DNA of 64,000 nucleotides from JAJRQY01 sp965224435 (GTDB taxonomy: Bacteria > Actinomycetota > Acidimicrobiia > Acidimicrobiales > SZUA-35), in NCBI GenBank assembly GCA_965224435.1, contig OZ245048.1:558001-622000 (forward strand), in the 5' to 3' direction. Numbering within the stretch: position 1 is the stretch's first letter; each line of letters starts with the position of its first letter. A program made the position numbers and the translations under genes. The notes beneath the pieces are model-generated. The model did not search any database and was not told the DNA's origin. It saw nothing but the letters and a program-made list of their open reading frames with translations. This document shows, piece by piece, positions 33,293 through 42,297 of the stretch.

Positions 33293-34540
33293 ATGCCTTG
33301 GCCAATCCTGAGTAACGAGCCGATCGTCGACATGATGGCGCGTGAAGTAGAGCGCCAGAATACGGCGCTTCAACTCATCGCTTCAGAGAACTTCGCTTCG
33401 CCCGCGGTCATGAATGCCACGGGCTCGGTCTTTACCAATAAATACTCCGAGGGCTACCCGGGACGGCGCTACTACGGCGGCAATCAGGTGGTTGATGAGG
33501 TTGAACAACTGGCGATCGATCGTGTTTGTCAACTGTTTGGCGCCGAGTTCGCCAACGTCCAGCCTCACGCCGGAGCTAACGCCAATATGGCGGTCTACCA
33601 GGCGGTCCTTGACCCTGGCGACACCGTGCTTGGTCTCAGCCTCGACCATGGCGGGCACCTCACCCATGGCTCACCGGTCAACGCATCCGGCCTCATGTAC
33701 AACTTCGTTGCCTACCGAGTGACTGAGGGTGATGAGCGCTTGGACTACGAGGCAATCAGCGAATTGGCGCACAAACACAAGCCGAAATTGATCGTTGCCG
33801 GAGCGACGGCTTATCCCCGCATCATCGACCCCGAGCCGTTCCGCCGTATTGCCGACGAGGTTGGTGCGCTCCTGATGTTTGACGCCGCCCATATTGCTGG
33901 CCTTGTCGCTGGGGGAGTACATCCCAACCCGGTCGGCATCGCCGACATCGTCACCTTCACCACCCATAAGACCTTGCGTGGTCCACGAGGGGGCTGCATC
34001 TTGGCGACCGAGTCGTTGGGTAAGGCCATCAACAAGGCCATCTTCCCCGGCCAGCAAGGTGGCCCTCAGGAGCACTCCATTGCCGCCAAGGCCGTCGCTT
34101 TCGCCGAAGCCGCTACTGACGAGTTCAGGGTCTACGCCGCCCAGATTGTTAGTAACGCCAGTGCACTCGCTGCCCGGCTGGCTCAGGAAGGATTCCGTCT
34201 CGTCTCCGGAGGTACCGACAACCACCTGCTGCTCGTTGACCTTCGGACCTTTGACGAGGAGCTCACGGGCAAGGAAGCCCAGATCATTCTGGACGAGGCC
34301 GGGATCACCCTGAATCGGAACTCCATTCCCGATGACCCTCGCTCACCCTTTGTCACCTCAGGCCTGAGAATCGGGACCCCGGCGGTCACCACCCAAGGTA
34401 TGGAAGAGAAAGAGATGGCAGTAATCGGAAGCCTGATCGCCCGCACCCTCCGGGATCGAGCTGATGCTGAGGCAGTGGCCACGATTCGGGCAGAAGTTCG
34501 CGATCTCTGCACCCAGTTCAGTCCCTACCCCGGCCTCTGA
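33293..34540 (+). CDS. glyA: Serine hydroxymethyltransferase
   Basis: A 415-residue PLP enzyme converting serine and tetrahydrofolate to glycine and 5,10-methylene-tetrahydrofolate. It has ALQLIASENFASPAV, NKYSEGYPGRRYYGG, QPHAGANANMAVY, and K226 in TTHKTLRGPRGG as the PLP lysine. The ATG at 33293 opens the conserved N-terminus; sequence upstream in the frame is not protein-like. It lies between rpiB and the wecA-like gene in the usual actinobacterial order. Confidence 0.97.
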   Translation: MPWPILSNEPIVDMMAREVERQNTALQLIASENFASPAVMNATGSVFTNKYSEGYPGRRYYGGNQVVDEVEQLAIDRVCQLFGAEFANVQPHAGANANMAVYQAVLDPGDTVLGLSLDHGGHLTHGSPVNASGLMYNFVAYRVTEGDERLDYEAISELAHKHKPKLIVAGATAYPRIIDPEPFRRIADEVGALLMFDAAHIAGLVAGGVHPNPVGIADIVTFTTHKTLRGPRGGCILATESLGKAINKAIFPGQQGGPQEHSIAAKAVAFAEAATDEFRVYAAQIVSNASALAARLAQEGFRLVSGGTDNHLLLVDLRTFDEELTGKEAQIILDEAGITLNRNSIPDDPRSPFVTSGLRIGTPAVTTQGMEEKEMAVIGSLIARTLRDRADAEAVATIRAEVRDLCTQFSPYPGL

Positions 34541-34553
34541 GGGAACCGGTTTC

Positions 34554-35726
34554 TTGCCAACGATCTCGTCCTACCTGATCATCATCGGCATTGCCGCTGG
34601 CGTGACGGTATTGACGGTCCCGATTTTTCGTGTGATTGCGATTGGTCGTGGCTTGATTGTTGACCCAGATGAGCGGCGATCTCACGTCCAACCAACAGCG
34701 ACCTTGGGCGGGGGAGCGATGTTTCTCGGATTCCTGGTTGCCTTCGCCGTTGCCGCTACCAGTGGCTGGTTCGACGCGTCGTTTCAAGGAACAACCGAAC
34801 CCTTTGGGGTCATTGCGGTGGCCACCATGGCCTACCTGGTGGGCCTGGTTGACGATGTTCGGGAGATCTCGGCCCCGGCAAAGACAGCGGGCCTGATTCT
34901 GGCTGCTAGTGCCTTGCAATTCAGCGGTATCAGTCTTCAGGTTTTCCGAATTCCCTTCATTCCCGTCCTGATTCTGCCTGCCGATTTGAGTTTTTTGTTG
35001 AGCGTGATCTGGCTCATGGGCATGGCTAACGCGGTCAATTTTATTGATGGTCTGGATGGCCTAGCCGCGGGAACGATGGGGATCGGTGCATTCGCCTTTT
35101 TCTTGTATTCGATCCAGCTGCGAGAAGAGGGGCTCTTACTTGAAGGAAACATTGGCCCACTCATTGCCGCCGCGGTGGCTGGGGTTTGTCTTGGATTTTT
35201 GCCGTGGAACGTGAATCCAGCCAAGATCTTTATGGGAGATGGCGGAAGCCTGCTCCTTGGTTCACTGATGGCGGCCAGCACCATGGCCGTCGGGGGCAGA
35301 ACACGATCACCCTTTAGCGGTCAAACCTTCTTCTTCTACGCCCCACTGGTGATCCCCTTGGTCATCTTGGGAGTCCCGATGGTCGACACTCTCTTTGCTA
35401 TTGTCCGTCGGGCCTCACGGCGACAGGGCCTCGCAACCGCAGACAAGGACCATCTCCACCACCGATTGATGAGGCTTGGGCATGGTCACCGCCGAACCGT
35501 CGGCATCCTTTGGGCCTGGACGACAGTCTTGTCGGGACTGGTTCTTTGGCCGGTCTATCGGGAAGGTCGAGGCGACCGAATCGTGCCTGTTGGTGTTGTC
35601 GCTCTTGGCGTGCTTCTGTATGTGTCGTTTCGCCCAGGCAAGGGCCGAAATGGGGACTCCAACGGAGAGATAAATCCGGACCAAACTCCTCAACGGCGAC
35701 AGGGGGATCGAGCAGAGACCGGGTAG
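34554..35726 (+). CDS. wecA: Undecaprenyl-phosphate N-acetylglucosaminyl 1-phosphate transferase family (WecA/TagO type)
   Basis: A 390-residue polytopic membrane enzyme of the MraY/WecA family, which loads a sugar-1-phosphate on undecaprenyl phosphate to begin envelope glycans. It has DPDERRSHVQPTATLGGGAMFLGF, LVDDVREISAPAKTAG with the two Asp, NFIDGLDGLAAG, and a C-terminal DKDHLHHRLMRLGHGHR loop. The TTG at 34554 is chosen because a GAGGG run lies about ten bases before it and earlier in-frame starts lie inside glyA. In actinobacteria this gene precedes atp genes, as here. It may supply the first sugar for the glycan locus at the window start; that is inference. Confidence 0.93.
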   Translation: MPTISSYLIIIGIAAGVTVLTVPIFRVIAIGRGLIVDPDERRSHVQPTATLGGGAMFLGFLVAFAVAATSGWFDASFQGTTEPFGVIAVATMAYLVGLVDDVREISAPAKTAGLILAASALQFSGISLQVFRIPFIPVLILPADLSFLLSVIWLMGMANAVNFIDGLDGLAAGTMGIGAFAFFLYSIQLREEGLLLEGNIGPLIAAAVAGVCLGFLPWNVNPAKIFMGDGGSLLLGSLMAASTMAVGGRTRSPFSGQTFFFYAPLVIPLVILGVPMVDTLFAIVRRASRRQGLATADKDHLHHRLMRLGHGHRRTVGILWAWTTVLSGLVLWPVYREGRGDRIVPVGVVALGVLLYVSFRPGKGRNGDSNGEINPDQTPQRRQGDRAETG

Positions 35727-35845
35727 TGACCGACGAGTGGGGTTGCGAAGGTGTATGCACACTCCATATCGTTCTTGCGGCGCACGGCGTTAGATCCGCG
35801 TGTCTCACCCATTTCTGATCGAATACTTCTAGCTTGCAAGGCACC

Positions 35846-36136
35846 GTGACCGACCGACGACCTCAACTCTCTGAGCAGATGCACAACAGTTCTGGCTCCT
35901 TCGAGTTGGTCCTTTCCGCTGTCATGCTTGGTCTCGGTGGCTACTTCGTTGACGGCTGGGTCGGTACCCGCCCCCTCTTCATGATCTTGTTTACGGTTCT
36001 TGGCTTCTTTGGCGCCGCCGCTTCGGTCTATTACCGCTACAAGCATGACATCGCCGTCCTCAACGCGGAAACCTCTGCCTTCAACGAACAAGCAGCTTCA
36101 AACCAGGCAGCCGCCGCTCAGAAGCGGACTCACTGA
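35846..36136 (+). CDS. AtpZ/AtpI-like small membrane protein
   Basis: A 96-residue protein with two helices (about residues 19-37 and 42-60) and a polar Ala/Gln/Asn-rich tail. The pattern FELVLSAVMLGLGGYFVDGWVGT...FTVLGFFGAAASVYYRYK is that of the AtpZ/AtpI family found at the head of F-type ATPase operons, thought to help c-ring assembly or ion supply. The GTG at 35846 has AAGG just upstream; a TTG at 35834 is possible. Its stop overlaps the next ATG by one base. Confidence 0.78.
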   Translation: MTDRRPQLSEQMHNSSGSFELVLSAVMLGLGGYFVDGWVGTRPLFMILFTVLGFFGAAASVYYRYKHDIAVLNAETSAFNEQAASNQAAAAQKRTH

Positions 36137-36603
36137 TGGCCGTCGCCACCGATCGACTCGTTGGACCTTCCCCAGCGGCCGAAGTTGCCTTTGACATGGT
36201 CAAGCGTGGGGTAGTAGTCCTTCCCTTTGGCATGGCCTTTGGTGCCCTGCTGGACGGATTCAACGGTGCCATGTCGGTGACCTATGGCATGTTCTTGATC
36301 CTGATCAACCTCGTCCTCTCCGCAGGATTGTTGGCCTGGGCTTCAAAGATTTCTTTCGCCGCCGTCGCATCTGCCGCTTTGGGCGGCTATGCAATGCGCC
36401 TTGGTCTAATCTTCTTTGCTGTGTGGATCGTGAAAGACATGTCCTGGGTGGCTATGTTGCCGCTTGGAATCACGTTGATCGTTACCCACCTTGGTCTTCT
36501 GATCTGGGAGCTCCGTCATGTTTCGGCATCGATGGCATATCCCGGGCTCAAACCAAAAGTCTCTCGCTCCAGCTCGCGGCCAGTTGCCGCCGGCCGGCGC
36601 TAA
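36136..36603 (+). CDS. AtpI-like ATP synthase accessory membrane protein
   Basis: A 155-residue protein with four hydrophobic segments, in the position and size of ATP synthase I subunits. The N-terminal AAEVAFDMVKRGVVVLPFGMAFG starts the first helix, and a basic Ser/Arg-rich tail ends it. Sequence similarity to classical AtpI is weak by eye, so the call rests largely on topology and place, one base after the AtpZ-like gene and 52 before atpB. Confidence 0.68.
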   Translation: MAVATDRLVGPSPAAEVAFDMVKRGVVVLPFGMAFGALLDGFNGAMSVTYGMFLILINLVLSAGLLAWASKISFAAVASAALGGYAMRLGLIFFAVWIVKDMSWVAMLPLGITLIVTHLGLLIWELRHVSASMAYPGLKPKVSRSSSRPVAAGRR

Positions 36604-36655
36604 TCGTACGAATCAGTTCCCAATCGCTCTCGTAATACCTCAAGGAGTCATTCCT

Positions 36656-37414
36656 GTGTTCGCAGCACTTGAGTTTCCATCCATCGACAATCTGGTGAAG
36701 TGGCCCGCCTACTTCGGTGATGGCACGTTCTATGCCTTCAACAAGATCGCGCTTATCAGCGTGCTGGCGGTCATCATCCCGACCGTCTTCTTCTTGCTGG
36801 CCAAGAAGGAGATGGTGCCACGCGGTGTTCAGAACATCGTCGAAGGAACCGTCGAGTTCGTCGAGAAGCAGGTCGTTCTGTCAGCCATTGGCCCAGAAGG
36901 ACTCAAGTACACCCCCCTGTTGTTGACGATCTTCCTGTTCGTCTTCTTCGGCAACATCTTCGAAGTCATCCCCACCTTCCAAATGCCAGCCAACGCCCGT
37001 ATGGCCAATCCGGTTATTCTGGCAATCGTCGCCTGGGTCTCCTTCATTGGCATTGGTATCAAGGCTCAGGGCCTTGGCGGGTTCATGAAGTCCTCCTTGT
37101 TCCCTCCTGGAGTTCCGAAGGCTCTGATGCCCTTGGTGAGCGTCATCGAGTTCATCTCGACCTTCTTGCTTCGCCCCTTCGGGCTCGCCGTTCGTCTCTT
37201 CGCCAATATGCTGGCTGGGCATATCCTGCTGGTCACATTCGGTGTACTTTGCATCACCCTGTTCACCGCTTCGCCGTTGGCCGCCATCCTGCCCTTCAGC
37301 TATGCCATGCTGGTCGGACTGACCGGTTTCGAAGTCATGGTCTCCCTCATCCAGGCTTTCGTGTTCAGCCTGCTGACAGCGGTGTACATCAAGCTGTCGC
37401 TGCACGCCCACTGA
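36656..37414 (+). CDS. atpB: ATP synthase Fo subunit a
   Basis: A 252-residue membrane subunit that forms the proton half-channels against the c-ring. The essential Arg is R180 in LRPFGLAVRLFANMLAGH. ALISVLAVIIPTVFFLLAKK and GNIFEVIPTF are typical of the first and middle helices. GTG at 36656 is chosen because AAGGAG lies eight bases before it; the longer frame upstream overlaps the AtpI-like gene. Confidence 0.96.
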   Translation: MFAALEFPSIDNLVKWPAYFGDGTFYAFNKIALISVLAVIIPTVFFLLAKKEMVPRGVQNIVEGTVEFVEKQVVLSAIGPEGLKYTPLLLTIFLFVFFGNIFEVIPTFQMPANARMANPVILAIVAWVSFIGIGIKAQGLGGFMKSSLFPPGVPKALMPLVSVIEFISTFLLRPFGLAVRLFANMLAGHILLVTFGVLCITLFTASPLAAILPFSYAMLVGLTGFEVMVSLIQAFVFSLLTAVYIKLSLHAH

Positions 37415-37482
37415 TCTCAATTCGCACGATTCTTTCTTTCTACTAACCAACCATTTCTCGCCCTCGGGCAGAACAACAAACC

Positions 37483-37497
37483 GCTCCACATTGGAGC
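37483..37497 (+). promoter_or_regulatory. Small hairpin before atpE
   Basis: GCTCCA and TGGAGC pair perfectly around CAT, ten bases before an AGGAG ribosome site and 24 before the atpE start. Because subunit c is needed in about ten copies per enzyme, RNA elements that raise its translation or stability are common here; that role is inferred. Confidence 0.3.
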
Positions 37498-37521
37498 AAT
37501 AATTCAGGAGAGCAATTTCCA

Positions 37522-37812
37522 ATGAGCATCATTGCTAGTACTGCCGCTCAGGTTTCTGAGCTTGCCCAGGAGTACACCCCAGCCGAGGCAAAGGCCAACG
37601 CTGGAGCTGCTGGCGCAGGTATGGCCTATGGCCTTGCCGCCATCGGCCCCGGAATCGGCATCGGCTACCTGGTCGGACAAGCCGTCCAGGCCATGGCCCG
37701 CCAGCCCGAGTCCGCCGGACAGGTCCAGACGACCATGTTCCTCGGCATTGCCTTCACCGAAGCCCTCGCCCTCATCGGCTTCGTTGTCTTCATCCTTCTG
37801 AAGTTCGCCTGA
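37522..37812 (+). CDS. atpE: ATP synthase Fo subunit c
   Basis: A 96-residue hairpin protein of two helices that makes the rotor ring. The first helix is glycine-rich (AGMAYGLAAIGPGIGIGYL), the loop has ARQPE, and the second helix carries the ion-binding E80 in GIAFTEALALIGF. The residue after E80 is Ala, not Ser or Thr, so the ring is probably proton-driven. An N-terminal extension of about 25 residues before the first helix is longer than in E. coli. Confidence 0.97.
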   Translation: MSIIASTAAQVSELAQEYTPAEAKANAGAAGAGMAYGLAAIGPGIGIGYLVGQAVQAMARQPESAGQVQTTMFLGIAFTEALALIGFVVFILLKFA

Positions 37813-37816
37813 TCAC

Positions 37817-38377
37817 ATGCTTGCTCAAACACTGATGCTCCGCTTCGCGGAGGAAGGTGGAGAGCTCGGAGAACATGTGGTTGAGGAAGCGTCGAACCCG
37901 ATTCTTCCAACCCTTCCCGAGCTGTTCTGGGGCGCGCTTGCCTTCGCAACTCTGTATGCGTTGGTGAAGTTCGTCCTGCTTCCACCGGTACAAAAAACTA
38001 TGCAAGATCGAGCCGATCTGGTTCGTTCCGATCTGGATGCAGCCGATGCCGCTCGAAGCCAGGCTGGCTCTGCCGCCAGCGAAGTCTCCGACCAGCTGGC
38101 TGATGTTCGGGGCGAAGCAACCCAGATCATTGACGCTGCTCGTGCTGAGGCTGAAGCCGATCGTGCCCGCATCATTGGTGCGGCCGAGGACGAGGTTGCG
38201 GCCGCTCGTGCCGAAGCCGAAACCGAGATCGCCGGCGCCCGTGAAGCCGCTATGGCTGGGGTTGGATCCTCCGTCGCTGGTCTTGCTGCTGACGCAGCAT
38301 CTCGTGTCATGAATCGCACCATTGACGCCAGCACCGCTCAGCCGGTCGTTGACCGATTCCTGAACAGTTCGAACTGA
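37817..38377 (+). CDS. atpF: ATP synthase Fo subunit b
   Basis: A 186-residue stator subunit. One helix lies at about residues 35-55 (PELFWGALAFATLYALVKFVL), followed by a long Ala/Glu/Arg-rich coiled coil with Ala-rich heptads. It starts four bases after the atpE stop. A second b-like gene follows directly, so the two probably form a b/b' heterodimer. The N-terminal about 30 residues before the helix are acidic. Confidence 0.93.
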   Translation: MLAQTLMLRFAEEGGELGEHVVEEASNPILPTLPELFWGALAFATLYALVKFVLLPPVQKTMQDRADLVRSDLDAADAARSQAGSAASEVSDQLADVRGEATQIIDAARAEAEADRARIIGAAEDEVAAARAEAETEIAGAREAAMAGVGSSVAGLAADAASRVMNRTIDASTAQPVVDRFLNSSN

Positions 38378-38385
38378 GGCCCCTG

Positions 38386-38964
38386 ATGTATCTTTTCCAA
38401 ACAGATGAAGAGCACGAGGTCGAAGGCGACGGCCACGAGGGCACCGAAGTAGTTGTGCACCATGAGAATGGTGTGCACCTGGCCGGTGACATGAAAGAGG
38501 TCTATTGGGGCTCCTCGGCATTCATCGTGCTGGTCGCTCTGATTGCCTGGAAGTTTGGTCCTGCCATCAAGAAGATGGTGGCCTCACGTCCCGAGCGCAT
38601 CCAAGCCGAACTCGAAGCCGCCAAGGCTGCCCGAACTGAAGCCGAAGCCGCCCTCAACGCTTCGACCGCCGATCTTCCTGATGTTGGCGCCGAAGAAGTC
38701 CGAATTCGTGACGAGGCACTGGAAACAGCATCTCGGCTCAAGGTAGACATGGTGGCTAAAGCCAAAGTCGACGCCGAAGCGCTTAAGACCCGAGGTGTCA
38801 CCGATGTCGCCAATATGAAGCGACAGGCCCTCACCGACCTGCAAGACGAGGTCGCAACCATTACCCGTGATGCAACCGAAGCCATCGTTACCGAAGGCCT
38901 CGACGAAGCAGCACATGCCGAACTCATCGAGAACTACATCAATCAGGTCGGCCAGCTCAGCTGA
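38386..38964 (+). CDS. ATP synthase Fo second b-type subunit (b')
   Basis: A 192-residue protein with an acidic, His-rich N-terminus (about residues 7-35, HEVEGDGHEGTEVVVHHENG), one helix (SSAFIVLVALIAWKFGPAI) and a long Ala/Glu/Lys/Arg coiled coil (RPERIQAELEAAKAARTEAEAA). Topology and place, eight bases after atpF and 31 before atpH, make it a second b subunit. It is not a simple duplicate, because its sequence differs strongly from the first. Confidence 0.9.
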   Translation: MYLFQTDEEHEVEGDGHEGTEVVVHHENGVHLAGDMKEVYWGSSAFIVLVALIAWKFGPAIKKMVASRPERIQAELEAAKAARTEAEAALNASTADLPDVGAEEVRIRDEALETASRLKVDMVAKAKVDAEALKTRGVTDVANMKRQALTDLQDEVATITRDATEAIVTEGLDEAAHAELIENYINQVGQLS

Positions 38965-38995
38965 GCCCCCTGACTGACGACGCGGAGAACACCAG

Positions 38996-39520
38996 ATGTC
39001 AGATCACATCACCGGATACGCCGAAGCCCTGCTGGCCGTAGCCCGGGCCGATGGCAACCTCGAAACAGTGAAAGCTCAGTTGGCCGACGTGGCAGCTGCC
39101 ATTGAAGGCAACGAAGAGCTTCGCTCAACCTTGAGTAACAACACCTTGCCTGCTGCGGTTCGCGGCCAGGTCATTGATGACTTGTTGGCCAATAAGACCA
39201 CCGACACCACCCGGGCATTGTCCGGACTGATTGTCAACTCTGGTCGAGGTGCGCAGTTCTCCGAGATTGTCAACGCCTTCGTTGCTCATTCCGCTGCCGC
39301 TTCGGGCAAGACTGTGGCCACGGTGCGAACCGCGGTGGCAATGTCTGATGATCAGCAAGCACGTTTGACCAAAGCACTCAAGGCCAACACCGGCAATGAT
39401 GTTGAACTCCAGATCGTGATTGACCCTTCCGTTGTCGGCGGGGCTGTCACCACCATTGGTGACACCGTTATTGACGGCTCACTTCGTAATCGTCTCTCCA
39501 AGATGCGCGAGACCATCTAA
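38996..39520 (+). CDS. atpH: ATP synthase F1 subunit delta
   Basis: A 174-residue stalk subunit (OSCP type). The N-terminal six-helix part begins with ITGYAEALLAVARADG, and the end has the family pattern VVGGAVTTIGDTVIDGSLRNRLSKMRETI. It links the b stalk to the top of the alpha/beta ring. The gene follows the second b gene and precedes atpA after a 120-base gap. Confidence 0.93.
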   Translation: MSDHITGYAEALLAVARADGNLETVKAQLADVAAAIEGNEELRSTLSNNTLPAAVRGQVIDDLLANKTTDTTRALSGLIVNSGRGAQFSEIVNAFVAHSAAASGKTVATVRTAVAMSDDQQARLTKALKANTGNDVELQIVIDPSVVGGAVTTIGDTVIDGSLRNRLSKMRETI

Positions 39521-39524
39521 GAAT

Positions 39525-39626
39525 CTGCCAGCTTTGGCAGCCCATCCCGTTTACTTCAGCACGTACTACTAGTCAGTCCTCGGTAGCAGCGCTACCAGAC
39601 CTCCAGAGTTACACCTCCAGAATTAC
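39525..39626 (+). repeat. Hairpin and 14-bp tandem repeat before atpA
   Basis: CTGCCA-GCTT-TGGCAG at 39525-39540 forms a six-pair hairpin four bases after the atpH stop. ACCTCCAGAGTTAC (39599-39612) is followed at once by ACCTCCAGAATTAC (39613-39626), a 14-base tandem repeat with one change. The repeat lies 15 bases before the atpA start. This is the longest gap inside the atp operon proper. Confidence 0.6.
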
Positions 39627-39640
39627 AGAGAGATTCTCAC

Positions 39641-41257
39641 ATGGCACTCACCTTCGATCCGGCCGAAATCACCGGCGCACTCAAGAAAAACCTCGAGAGC
39701 TACGAGGCCGACGTTTCCAACAAGACTGTTGGCCGCATCCTCGCGGTAGGCGACGGCATTGCCCGCATCGGCGGCCTTCCCGACGCAGCCGTTAACGAGA
39801 TGCTTCGTTTCGAGGACGGAACTATTGGACTAGCCCTGAACCTGGATGAAGACAGCATTGGTGCTGTTGTTCTTGGTGACGTTGCGGGGATTGAAGAAGG
39901 ACAGGCGGTTGAATCAACCGGCGAGATCCTCTCGGTTCCTGTCGGTGACGGTGTGCTTGGCCGAGTGGTCAACATGATGGGCGAGCCGGTCGACGGCAAG
40001 GGCCCGCTCACCAACGTCCAGAACCGACGCATGGAGATTCAGGCACCCGGCATCCTTGGACGCCAGCCAGTTCATGAGCCAGTGCAGACTGGAATCAAGG
40101 CTGTTGACTCCCTCATCCCCATTGGTCGTGGCCAGCGAGAGCTGATCATTGGTGACCGCAAGACCGGTAAAACCACCGTCGCTATTGACTCCATCTTGGC
40201 CCAGAAGGGACTGGGTGTGAAATGCATCTATGTCGCCATTGGCCAGAAGGCTTCGACGGTTGCCCAGACAGTTGCCCTCCTCGAAGAGGTCGGCGCCATG
40301 GAATACACCGTGGTCGTCATCGCTCCGGCATCTGACCCTGCGCCCTTCAAGTTCCTCGCTCCCTACTCCGGTTGCGCCATGGGTCAGCACTGGATGGAGA
40401 ACGGCGAGCACGCACTCATCATCTACGATGACCTTTCCAAGCAGGCTGAGGCCTACCGCCAGGTATCCCTCCTGCTTCGCCGCCCACCGGGGCGCGAGGC
40501 TTACCCCGGCGACGTCTTCTATCTCCATAGCCGCCTACTTGAGCGTGCGGCCAAGCTTTCCGATGAGTTGGGTGCCGGTTCGCTAACTGCTCTACCCATC
40601 ATCGAGACCAAGGCTGGCGACGTTTCCGCCTTCATCCCGACCAATGTGATTTCCATCACCGACGGCCAGATCTTCCTGCAGGACGACATGTTCAAGTCGG
40701 GTCTTCGCCCTGCGGTGGACGTTGGTATCTCGGTGAGTCGAGTTGGTTCTGCCGCTCAGGTCAAGGCCATGAAGAACGCCGTTGGAACCTTGAAGTCTGA
40801 TCTTCAGCAGTTCCGTGAACTTGCCGCTTTCGCCGCTTTCGGTTCTGACCTTGACGCTGTGTCTCAGGCCCAGCTGGATCGTGGTTACCGCCTGACCGAA
40901 TTGCTCAAGCAGGGCATCAACGCACCAGTCCCTGTCCAAGAGCAGGTCGTTGTTCTCTACGCCGGCACTCGTGGTTACCTTGACGGTGTCGAAGTAGCCG
41001 ACGTGCTCCGCTATGAGTCCGAATTGCTGGAGTGGTTCAATTCTCGCCATAGCGATCAGCTTCGCCACATCGCCGACACCGGCAAGGTTCAAGACGAAGA
41101 GGCATTGCTTTCCGCCATTGCCGCATTTACCGACCAGTTCGTTGGATCCGAAGGCGACAGCGAGCCAGGAATCGAAGCCCAGAGCGCCGCTGAAACCACC
41201 TTGGTGGATGACTCAACGACTCTGCCAGAGACCGACACCAGTCGGGTAGAGGCCTAG
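39641..41257 (+). CDS. atpA: ATP synthase F1 subunit alpha
   Basis: A 538-residue nucleotide-binding subunit. Walker A is GDRKTGKTT with K177. Other landmarks are VDSLIPIGRGQRELIIG, ALIIYDDLSKQAEAYRQ and SLLLRRPPGREAYPGDVFYLHSRLLERAAK (given in parts: SLLLRRPPGREAYPGD, FYLHSRLLERAAK). The C-terminal about 35 residues are Glu/Ser/Thr-rich and extend past the usual end of about 505 residues. atpG starts four bases after the stop. Confidence 0.97.
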   Translation: MALTFDPAEITGALKKNLESYEADVSNKTVGRILAVGDGIARIGGLPDAAVNEMLRFEDGTIGLALNLDEDSIGAVVLGDVAGIEEGQAVESTGEILSVPVGDGVLGRVVNMMGEPVDGKGPLTNVQNRRMEIQAPGILGRQPVHEPVQTGIKAVDSLIPIGRGQRELIIGDRKTGKTTVAIDSILAQKGLGVKCIYVAIGQKASTVAQTVALLEEVGAMEYTVVVIAPASDPAPFKFLAPYSGCAMGQHWMENGEHALIIYDDLSKQAEAYRQVSLLLRRPPGREAYPGDVFYLHSRLLERAAKLSDELGAGSLTALPIIETKAGDVSAFIPTNVISITDGQIFLQDDMFKSGLRPAVDVGISVSRVGSAAQVKAMKNAVGTLKSDLQQFRELAAFAAFGSDLDAVSQAQLDRGYRLTELLKQGINAPVPVQEQVVVLYAGTRGYLDGVEVADVLRYESELLEWFNSRHSDQLRHIADTGKVQDEEALLSAIAAFTDQFVGSEGDSEPGIEAQSAAETTLVDDSTTLPETDTSRVEA

Positions 41258-41261
41258 TCCA

Positions 41262-42221
41262 ATGCCTGGTGGAGCCGAACGCATTCTTCGCCGCCGTATC
41301 GGCAGCGTCAAGAACACCAAAAAGATCACTCGTGCTATGGAGCTGATTGCTGCGACCCGCGTCGCACGCGCCCAGCAACGGGCCAAAGCTGCCCGCCCTT
41401 ACGCCGAGCAGCTGACCGGCGTGATTGAAGACCTTGCGGCTGCCGGGGCTGACGTGAGTCATCCTCTCCTGCGTCAAGCAGAGAAGGTCGAGAACGTGGC
41501 CTTTGTGGTGTGCGCTGGAGACCGTGGTCTTGCTGGCGGCTACAACTCTGGTGTCATCCGCTCGGCTGAAGCCGAGATCCAGGCCCTCCGCGCTGACGGT
41601 GGTGACTACAAAATCATTGCTGTTGGTCGAAAGGTCAATGACTACTTCAGGTACCGCGGTTTCAACATCGAGAAGGACTTCTCCGGCTTCACCGATAATC
41701 CGACTTATGAGAATGCTCGCGACATTGCTCGCAGCGTACGCGAACTATTTGATGCTGGAGAAGTTGACCAGGTCGAATTGATCTACACCGAGTTCATCTC
41801 CATGGGTACTCAAGAATCAACCGTTCGTCGCTTCCTTCCGCTCGAATCGACCGAGACCATTGCCGAATCTGGTGGCGGTAGTGCCGAAGCAGTTGCCGGC
41901 TATTCATTCGAACCATCCCCTGAGGGTGTGCTCGAAGACTTGCTACCTCGGTACGTCGAGGCTCGCCTGTTCGCTGCCCTACTTGATGCTGCTGCTTCTG
42001 AGCACGCCAATCGACAGCGGGCAATGAAGGCAGCAACCGAAAACGCTGAAGACCTCATCGTGAAACTCTCTCGTGAAATGAACCGGGCTCGCCAGGAGTC
42101 CATCACGACTGAGATCATGGAGATTGTCAGCGGTGCCGAATCCTTGGCTGATGATGCTGATGATACGTCTGGTCCCGCAATCGAATTTCCAGAACAACTG
42201 ATTGTCGAGCACGCTTCCTAG
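41262..42221 (+). CDS. atpG: ATP synthase F1 subunit gamma
   Basis: A 319-residue central shaft subunit. The N-terminal helix has RRRIGSVKNTKKITRAMELIAA, near-invariant in the family (RRIGSVKNTKKITRAMELIA). DRGLAGGYNSGVIR lies in the middle. The C-terminal helix has ASEHANRQRAMKAATENAED and NRARQESITTEIMEIV. An acidic stretch and a longer C-terminus (GAESLADDADD onwards) exceed the E. coli length of 287. Confidence 0.96.
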   Translation: MPGGAERILRRRIGSVKNTKKITRAMELIAATRVARAQQRAKAARPYAEQLTGVIEDLAAAGADVSHPLLRQAEKVENVAFVVCAGDRGLAGGYNSGVIRSAEAEIQALRADGGDYKIIAVGRKVNDYFRYRGFNIEKDFSGFTDNPTYENARDIARSVRELFDAGEVDQVELIYTEFISMGTQESTVRRFLPLESTETIAESGGGSAEAVAGYSFEPSPEGVLEDLLPRYVEARLFAALLDAAASEHANRQRAMKAATENAEDLIVKLSREMNRARQESITTEIMEIVSGAESLADDADDTSGPAIEFPEQLIVEHAS

Positions 42222-42297
42222 CCGCTCGCTGTCCACTGAAATCTCTTTCCGTCCCTAATTTCGTAAACCTCACCTGAGAAACACCCAGGAGTCAACA

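Noticed and set aside
37522..37812. Sodium-type c-ring
   Set aside because: The residue after E80 is Ala, not Ser or Thr, so the sodium signature is missing.
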